From contig CAMLRA010000143.1 in NCBI GenBank assembly GCA_946482325.1, positions 1 to 10,634 on the forward strand: DNA of 10,634 nt, given 5' to 3'. A model generated the notes under the pieces. The model searched no databases. It was not told the origin of the DNA and worked only from the letters and a program-made list of their open reading frames with translations. Position 1 is the first letter of the stretch. Each line of letters begins with the position of its first letter. The DNA is from an uncultured Chromatiaceae bacterium. GTDB taxonomy: Bacteria; Pseudomonadota; Gammaproteobacteria; Enterobacterales; Alteromonadaceae. Both the position numbers and the translations under genes were made by a program. Of the stretch, positions 6,126 to 10,634 are shown piece by piece.

Positions 6126-6785
6126 ATGCGGGTATTGTTAGTAGAAGATGATCAGGCGCTGGCGCAAGGTGTGCAGCTGGCGCTGAGCGATCAGGGCTTT
6201 GCCGTTAACCATGTCAGCACTGGTGCGGCAGCGCTGTCCAGTATCCGCAGCGGCGATTGTGACGCTGTGGTGCTGGATTTAGGCCTGCCGGATATGGATG
6301 GCCTGGATGTACTCAAACAAACCCGACACAAATTCCCGCGGTTGCCGGTGCTGGTGCTGACCGCCCGCGATGGCGTCGACGACCGCATCCGCGGTCTGGA
6401 TCTGGGCGCTGACGATTATCTGGTCAAACCTTTCGCGCTACCTGAACTCTTTGCCCGTCTGCGCGTCATTGAACGCCGGCTTGGCACGGCCAGCAGCCAT
6501 CTTATTACTGTCGGTAACGTGGTGCTCGACAGCACTGCCCATCAGGTACAGGTCGACGGTGAAGCCTTAACCTTGTCACGCCGTGAATATGTGTTGCTGA
6601 AACTGTTACTGGAATCGGCCGGCCGCATTAAAACCCGCGAGCAGATTGAAGCCAGTTTGTACGCCTGGGGCGAAGAAGTCGCCAGCAACGCGCTGGAAGT
6701 TCACATCTCGAATTTACGCAAAAAACTACCAAAAGACTTTATCAAAACCGTGCGTGGTGTCGGTTACAGTGTGAGCGTGGCATGA
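6126..6785 (+). CDS. PmrA/QseB-type response regulator (OmpR family)
   Basis: The receiver domain (about 1-115) has acidic Asp8 and Asp9, phospho-acceptor Asp51 in VVLDLGLP, Thr79 in LTARD and Lys101 in LVKPF. The DNA-binding winged helix (about 125-219) has SRREYVLLKLL, the recognition-helix stretch SNALEVHISNLRKKL (187-201) and the final TVRGVGY. SNxxEVHIxxLRxKL and the LTARD/LVKPF context are typical of the PmrA/QseB branch, whose members bind TTAAK half-sites spaced by about one helical turn. Two such boxes occur in this window (1458 and 10055). The gene overlaps the kinase gene by four bases (ATGA). No separate promoter is visible except within or before the ERIC-like element, so it may be read through from the upstream operon. 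Confidence 0.93.
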   Translation: MRVLLVEDDQALAQGVQLALSDQGFAVNHVSTGAAALSSIRSGDCDAVVLDLGLPDMDGLDVLKQTRHKFPRLPVLVLTARDGVDDRIRGLDLGADDYLVKPFALPELFARLRVIERRLGTASSHLITVGNVVLDSTAHQVQVDGEALTLSRREYVLLKLLLESAGRIKTREQIEASLYAWGEEVASNALEVHISNLRKKLPKDFIKTVRGVGYSVSVA

Positions 6786-8098
6786 CCTCCATCCGGCGTT
6801 ATCTGGTGACTTTGTTAATCGCCTTGCTGACGCTGACCAGTTTTTTAGCCGCACTGCAAAGTTACCGCTTAAGCAGCGCCCAGGCGCAAAAACTGTTTGA
6901 TGATGACCTCAAAGCCCTAGCCGCCAGTGTGCTGGCACCTTATTTACCGGACGACCCGCACAGCACGTCAACCTTGGCTGAAGCCAACGCCATTCAGCTG
7001 TGGCAGGGCGGTCAGCTGGTGTATCACAGTGCGCAAACCCCTGAAACGTTAATAAGTGCCGCCGACGGCTACAGCGAACAAAATTTTGCCGGTAAACGCT
7101 GGCAAACTTTTCGCCAGAGCATCGACGACTTGACAGTGATAGTGGCACAGCCGCTGCAAGACCGGCTGGCGCTGTCAGATCAGGTAGTTTTGGCGTCGAT
7201 TTATCCGGTGGTGCTGAGCCTGCCGCTGCAGGCGCTGCTGATTTGGCTATTGGTCGGGCGTGGTTTAAAACCATTGCTGGAGCTGACACGCCAGCTGACA
7301 CAAAAAAAAGCTGATGATTTAACGCCATTACAACTCGAGCAAACGCCGACAGAGCTAGACCCGGTATTAAGCGGCACTAATCAGCTGCTGGCGCGGCTTG
7401 ATGATGCCTTTGCCAGAGAAAAACGATTTGCCGCCGATGTGGCGCATGAACTGCGCACGCCTTTGGCCGTATTACAGGTGAATTTACATAATGCGCAGCA
7501 GCGCTGGCAGGACGCCGGCCTGGCCGACCCGGATCGGATCATGCCGGCATTGCAGGATGGTGTCAGCCGGATGAGCGCGTTGATTGAACAAATCATGTTA
7601 CTCAACCGCACCAATCCGGCGCATTTTTCTGCCAAATTACAACGATTGGATTTCGCCGCGCTGTGCCGGGAAGTCGTGATAGAGTTGTACCCGCAAATTG
7701 AACGCAGGCAACAGCAGGTTGCGTTGGAAGGGGATGAGTCGGTGTGGCTGGATGGTGATGCGTTTGCATTAAAGTTACTGATAGTAAATCTGCTTGGTAA
7801 TGCCAGCAAATATACGCCGGAGCAAGGCCATATTCAGCTGACGGTAGAGCAGGATGGCCAAAAGGCCCGGTTATTGGTCGAGGATTCTGGCCCCGGAATA
7901 GCCGCCGAGGAATATTCGCGCGTGTTCGAACGTTTTTATCGGGTGGGGGGCGACCGGCATCAGTCGGGTCAGCCCGGTAGCGGTCTTGGCCTTGCTATTG
8001 TGCAGGATATCGCGCTGTTGCATCAGGGCTCGCTGGCACTTGGTCGCTCGGCGCTTGGTGGCCTGGCTGTGACGTTGGAGTTGCCGCTGTGTCACTAA
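6782..8098 (+). CDS. Sensor histidine kinase (PmrB/QseC-like)
   Basis: This 438-residue membrane kinase is the partner of the regulator encoded just before it. It has TM1 at about residues 7-26, a periplasmic sensor region of about 110 residues (27-136) and TM2 at about 137-158, then a linker. The DHp helix holds phospho-accepting His222 in DVAHELRTPL. The catalytic domain has the N box at Asn340 (LLGNASKYTP), DSGPGI (368-373), VFERFYR (381-387) and GSGLGLAI (399-406), so it should be active. I see no ExxE iron-binding motif of the PmrB kind in the periplasmic region, so the signal is unclear. Its stop lies inside the next gene, pointing to coupled translation with the cupredoxin-like gene. 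Confidence 0.93.
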   Translation: MTSIRRYLVTLLIALLTLTSFLAALQSYRLSSAQAQKLFDDDLKALAASVLAPYLPDDPHSTSTLAEANAIQLWQGGQLVYHSAQTPETLISAADGYSEQNFAGKRWQTFRQSIDDLTVIVAQPLQDRLALSDQVVLASIYPVVLSLPLQALLIWLLVGRGLKPLLELTRQLTQKKADDLTPLQLEQTPTELDPVLSGTNQLLARLDDAFAREKRFAADVAHELRTPLAVLQVNLHNAQQRWQDAGLADPDRIMPALQDGVSRMSALIEQIMLLNRTNPAHFSAKLQRLDFAALCREVVIELYPQIERRQQQVALEGDESVWLDGDAFALKLLIVNLLGNASKYTPEQGHIQLTVEQDGQKARLLVEDSGPGIAAEEYSRVFERFYRVGGDRHQSGQPGSGLGLAIVQDIALLHQGSLALGRSALGGLAVTLELPLCH

Positions 8099-8490
8099 AA
8101 TCTCTGCTGCCCCGACGTTATCGTTATTTAGTGCTGATGCTGCTGTGCTGGCCGGCTCAGCTCTTTGCTGACAACCTGCCGGTGTTTGAGCTGACGCTGA
8201 AAGATCATCTGTTTAGCCCCAGTACTTTGCAGGTGCCGGCGGGCAAAAAAGTCAAAATTATTATCCATAATCAGGACCCCAATCCGGAAGAATTTGAGAG
8301 CTTCTCGATGAACCGGGAAAAAGTCATTTTAGGTAACAGCAGCGGTGTGGTGTTTGTCGGGCCTTTGCTGCCGGGCACTTATCTTTTTAGCGGCGAATAC
8401 AATCCGGACAGTGCCAAAGGCCAGCTGATTGCGCTGCCGGAAGCGCAGTGGAAGGCGCTGTCCCGGACCGGAGCCGATGATGCTGATTAA
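8089..8490 (+). CDS. Periplasmic cupredoxin-like protein
   Basis: The 133-residue protein has a signal peptide (residues 1-27, ending AQLFA before DNLPV) and one cupredoxin-like beta sandwich. The pattern is FELTLKDHLFSPSTLQVPAGKKVKIIIHNQDPNPEEFESFSMNREKV, then GPLLPGTYLFSGEYNPDSAKG. The NxDPxPEEFES...NREK and PGTYxFxGEY signature fits small cupredoxins found beside FTR1-type permeases. There is no cysteine in the mature part. The position that often holds histidine in the GEFH motif is Asn105. The remaining possible ligands are His40, His60 and Met74, so copper binding is doubtful. The start is GTG at 8089, supported by GGAG (8077-8080) with eight-base spacing. It overlaps the kinase gene by 10 bases. 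Confidence 0.78.
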   Translation: MSLKSLLPRRYRYLVLMLLCWPAQLFADNLPVFELTLKDHLFSPSTLQVPAGKKVKIIIHNQDPNPEEFESFSMNREKVILGNSSGVVFVGPLLPGTYLFSGEYNPDSAKGQLIALPEAQWKALSRTGADDAD

Positions 8491-9208
8491 TACCGTGATA
8501 TTGCTGCTTCGCGAATTATTGCCGGTGGTGCTGTTATTAAGCCTGATACTGGCCGCCAATCCAGCGGCAATGCGCAGTATTTTACTAAGGGTATTGTTGC
8601 TCGGCGCGCCTTTGCTGATGCTGCAAAGCAGCCAGTACAGCTTGCTGGCCGAACTGCTGGACGGGCAAGGACTGGAGTTCTGGTATGCCTGTTGTTATGG
8701 CCTTTGTGCCCTCTTTATCGCGGCGTTATTGCTACAGCAGCACCAGCATCAGTGGTTAGCTGCTGCGGCAGTGGTCTCGTTGTTATTGGTCAATGGCAGT
8801 AATCTTGTGTTGTATCTGTTTTTATACCCACGCCAGCTCGATGACAGTCAGAGTTTGTGGTTGGGGGCGGCGCTTGGCAGTGGCATTAGTCTCAGTATTG
8901 CGGTGCTGATGTACCATCTGGTGCTGGAGCTGCGCTGGCATTGGCGGCAGGTCGCTGCGGTATTGTTGTGTTTCAGTGCAGCGCGGCAAATCAGTGCGGC
9001 GGTGTTTATTCTGCATCAGATGGATTGGCTGGGCGGTGCGGCACCGGTGTGGTCGCAGCACTTGTGGATCGATGAAAGCTCGGAGCTTGGTTATTTTCTT
9101 AATGCGTTGCTGGGGTATAAATCCAGCCCCAGCCAGGCCCAGTTACTGGCCTGGAGTTTGACGCTGCTTGTGTTGCTGGCGCTGCGCCAGCGGGAGTCAA
9201 AATCATGA
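8480..9208 (+). CDS. FTR1-like membrane protein with degenerate iron motifs
   Basis: The protein is about 242 residues and very hydrophobic, with about seven membrane segments. The order of features follows FTR1/EfeU permeases. It has an N-terminal LLRELLPVVLLL helix, then LDGQGLEFWYACCYGL, then a helix with VNGSNLVLYLFL. The C-terminus is LGYFLNALLGYKSSPSQAQLLAWSLTLL, matching the family's hallGY..P..lql..Y ending. In true FTR1 proteins two REGLE-type motifs bind ferric iron. Here they read RELLP (11-15) and VNGSN (104-108), so transport of iron by the usual route is doubtful. I chose ATG 8480 because GGAG (8470-8473) is six bases before it; ATG 8477 is possible, and a GTG at 8429 has no support. 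It overlaps the cupredoxin-like gene by 11 bases. Confidence 0.68.
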   Translation: MLINTVILLLRELLPVVLLLSLILAANPAAMRSILLRVLLLGAPLLMLQSSQYSLLAELLDGQGLEFWYACCYGLCALFIAALLLQQHQHQWLAAAAVVSLLLVNGSNLVLYLFLYPRQLDDSQSLWLGAALGSGISLSIAVLMYHLVLELRWHWRQVAAVLLCFSAARQISAAVFILHQMDWLGGAAPVWSQHLWIDESSELGYFLNALLGYKSSPSQAQLLAWSLTLLVLLALRQRESKS

Positions 9209-9942
9209 TCCTGATGTTTTTCGGCAGAGTGTTTTCCGCCAGGGTTTTTGTGTTGTGCCTGCTATTTGCCGGGTGTTATCAGCAGGCGCTGGCTGATGGC
9301 CGGGTGGTGGACAAGGTTTATCATCCTTATGTACAGCCATACGAACAGGAATTTGAATATCGTTATGTCTATCAGAAGCAAAATGAGCATCAGAATGACA
9401 ACGATATGGCGCAAAAGCTTGGTTACGGCCGCGCTATTGCGGACCGGCTGGCGCTTGAGCTTTATGTGATGGCCGAGCGCCGTTCGCCGGATGATTATCA
9501 TATCAGCGGTTATGAACTGGAGATGCGCTGGATGCTGACTGAACAAGGTCAATACAGCGCTGATTGGGGCATGTTGTTTGAACTGGAACGGGAAAACCAT
9601 CTGGGCAATTTTGAATTTACCACCGGCCTTTTGATGGAAAAAGAATTCGGCCCAACCAGTTTGACGTTAAACGCGCTGGCCGTTTATGAGTGGGGTCACA
9701 ATATCGAAAACGAACTGGAAGGCGAATTCCGCCTGCAATATCGCTATCGGTATCTGCCGCAGTTGCAGCCAGCCTTTGAGTTTTATGCCGGTGAAAATTA
9801 TAAAGGAGCCGGCCCCAGTCTGATGGGCGTGCAGAAATTTGAACAAATGAAAATGCTGAAATGGGAACTCGCGGTGATTTTCGCCATTGATGCTGCAACA
9901 GTGAATAACACGCTGCGGTTTGCGCTCGAGTATGAATTTTAA
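9205..9942 (+). CDS. Probable outer-membrane beta-barrel protein
   Basis: I do not recognise a named family for this 245-residue protein. It has a signal peptide with likely cleavage after QQALA (residue 30). Cys24 in LFAGC resembles a lipobox, but Phe at the -3 position makes a lipoprotein less likely. The mature part is rich in alternating polar and aromatic residues, such as QEFEYRYVY, LALELYVMAE, EGEFRLQYRYRY and PAFEFYAGENY. It ends LRFALEYEF with a terminal phenylalanine, typical of outer-membrane barrels. Charged Glu, Tyr and Arg are abundant, and there is no His or Cys cluster for metal. ATGA overlap with the FTR1-like gene and GGGAG (9192-9196) show it belongs to the same transcript. 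A pore or receptor for whatever the cupredoxin/FTR1-like pair handles is an inference. Confidence 0.72.
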   Translation: MILMFFGRVFSARVFVLCLLFAGCYQQALADGRVVDKVYHPYVQPYEQEFEYRYVYQKQNEHQNDNDMAQKLGYGRAIADRLALELYVMAERRSPDDYHISGYELEMRWMLTEQGQYSADWGMLFELERENHLGNFEFTTGLLMEKEFGPTSLTLNALAVYEWGHNIENELEGEFRLQYRYRYLPQLQPAFEFYAGENYKGAGPSLMGVQKFEQMKMLKWELAVIFAIDAATVNNTLRFALEYEF

Positions 9943-10054
9943 GCGTTCAACCGCCGGAGCTGCGCTCTGTGTAGCACAGACACAGCAAAACCTTGCTGCC
10001 GCCGCTGAATTTAGGTAATTTTTGTGACGCTTTTGTGGCGGTCAGCGCCTTGTC

Positions 10055-10090
10055 AACCTTAAGGTTGTTTTAAGACTCGGCCGCGACAAT
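10055..10090 (+). promoter_or_regulatory. PmrA/QseB-type box and promoter, site 2 (before the LTA-synthase-like gene)
   Basis: AACCTTAAGGTTGTTTTAAG (10055-10074) matches site 1 at 19 of 20 bases. It holds CTTAAG (10058-10063), five bases, then TTTAAG (10069-10074). Ten bases later is GACAAT (10085-10090), a -10-like hexamer at exactly the spacing seen at site 1. Transcription would begin near 10097, 30 bases before the ATG at 10127. The left half lies in the 14-base palindrome CAACCTTAAGGTTG (10054-10067). The rest of the gap 9943-10054 holds one weak hairpin (9959-9986) with no T run and nothing else I recognise. Confidence 0.68.
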
Positions 10091-10126
10091 ACCCGATGTA
10101 AAACAGCAAAAAGTTGCAGGGATTTG

Positions 10127-10634
10127 ATGTCACAACAGTCTTTATTCAGCCGGATCAGCGGCCCTTATCTGGTCTTTACTCATTTTATTCTGCTGGCACT
10201 GGCCGGCTTAACCTTAAGCCGTATCGCGCTGATGCTGTGGCAATGGGAGCGGGTGCAAGCTGCCGGTAATCCTCTGTGGATGCTCGTGCAGGGCGTACGT
10301 GCTGACCTGATTTTGCTGGGGTTACTGCTGGTGATCCCGTTGCTGCTGGCGCCAGTGTTGGCGATGTCGCGATTTAAAACCCTGTGGCGGCGTTTTAGTT
10401 ATGTCTGGTGTTTGTTTGCGCTCACTTTATTGATTTTTATCGAATTATCAACGCCGTCGTTTATCCTGCAATACGACATCCGGCCCAATCGTTTGTATGT
10501 CGAATACTTAAAATACCCCAAAGAAGTCTTCAGCACCTTATGGCATGGCTTTCGGCTGCCGCTGCTGCTTGGCACTGCTTTTACGGTGTTGCTGGTGGCG
10601 ATGGCGGCCCGGCATTTTCGGGGTGTGGCGCAGC
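10127..10634 (+). CDS. LTA synthase family / sulfatase-type membrane enzyme (N-terminal part only)
   Basis: The gene is cut by the window end after 169 codons. What is seen is the membrane domain, with predicted helices at about residues 14-38, 56-80, 90-108 and 144-162. After the third helix comes a conserved periplasmic segment, ELSTPSFILQYDIRPNRLYVEYL followed by KYPKEVF (106-135). I associate this with gammaproteobacterial LTA-synthase-family proteins. The catalytic alkaline-phosphatase-like domain, with the metal-binding threonine nucleophile, would follow outside the window. Such enzymes transfer phospho-head-groups to glycans or lipids at the outer face of the inner membrane. Gram-negatives do not make LTA, so the acceptor is unknown. 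AGGGA (10118-10122) is the ribosome site. The promoter carries the PmrA-type box, and PmrA is known to control related phosphoethanolamine transferases in enterics. Confidence 0.8.
   Translation, partial: MSQQSLFSRISGPYLVFTHFILLALAGLTLSRIALMLWQWERVQAAGNPLWMLVQGVRADLILLGLLLVIPLLLAPVLAMSRFKTLWRRFSYVWCLFALTLLIFIELSTPSFILQYDIRPNRLYVEYLKYPKEVFSTLWHGFRLPLLLGTAFTVLLVAMAARHFRGVAQ

Noticed and set aside
7381..7809. Minus-strand open frame of 142 codons opposite the kinase
   Set aside because: It is an antisense shadow of the DHp/ATPase coding region, with serine- and cysteine-rich composition and no start signal. The other long antisense frames were rejected for the same reason.
8429..8479. Upstream GTG extension of the FTR1-like protein
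   Set aside because: The extra residues are Arg/Pro-rich, lie wholly inside the cupredoxin-like gene and have no ribosome site. ATG 8480 with GGAG fits the family N-terminus.
9959..9986. Hairpin after the outer-membrane protein gene
   Set aside because: The stem is interrupted (GCTG and TCTGTG with CACAGA and CAGC) and is followed by AAAACC rather than T residues, so a rho-independent terminator is not supported.
10205..10220. GGCTTAACCTTAAGCC palindrome with two TTAA half-sites
   Set aside because: It lies inside the LTA-synthase-like coding sequence, its half-sites are six bases apart rather than eleven, and the codons (Gly-Leu-Thr-Leu-Ser) explain it.

Overview
The window is chromosomal DNA of a Gram-negative gammaproteobacterium. 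The evidence is signal peptides, an outer-membrane type protein, a PmrA/QseB-type two-component system, an ERIC-like repeat and moderate GC. The protein flavour and gene order suggest a marine or freshwater lineage near Rheinheimera/Alishewanella. That placement is an impression from protein style, not a search result. There are no tRNA or rRNA genes, CRISPR arrays, transposases or phage genes.

Layout. Positions 1-95 hold two intrinsic terminators. A YebC/PmpR-family gene lies on the minus strand (113-823). It is divergent from a gene for a cytochrome b562-like periplasmic haem protein (946-1383). A tight plus-strand operon follows (1529-5945): a 'thermostable hemolysin' (GNAT-like) protein, an AMP-dependent ligase, a haem-oxygenase-like diiron enzyme, a short-chain dehydrogenase and a periplasmic TPR protein. 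A 160-bp ERIC-like element (5957-6116) separates this from a second run of overlapping genes (6126-9942): response regulator, sensor kinase, cupredoxin-like protein, degenerate FTR1-like membrane protein and outer-membrane type protein. The window ends inside an LTA-synthase-family membrane enzyme (from 10127).

How it may work together. The same 20-base element, AACCTTAAGGTTGYTTTAAG, occurs just upstream of the five-gene operon (1458-1477) and just upstream of the LTA-synthase-like gene (10055-10074). The two copies match at 19 of 20 positions. Both contain the PmrA-type direct repeat YTTAAK-N5-YTTAAK, and both are followed at the same distance by a -10-like hexamer. The PmrA/QseB-type regulator encoded between them is the obvious candidate to bind both. 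My main proposal is a regulon in which an envelope-sensing two-component system controls an uncharacterised small-molecule or lipid pathway (acid activation, acyl transfer, diiron oxidation, ketone/aldehyde reduction) and an envelope-modifying LTA-synthase relative. The cupredoxin/FTR1-like/outer-membrane trio is physically coupled to the sensor. In that trio the metal-binding motifs look lost, so it may be sensory or may carry something other than iron. Domain assignments are mostly solid. The pathway and the regulon are inference.
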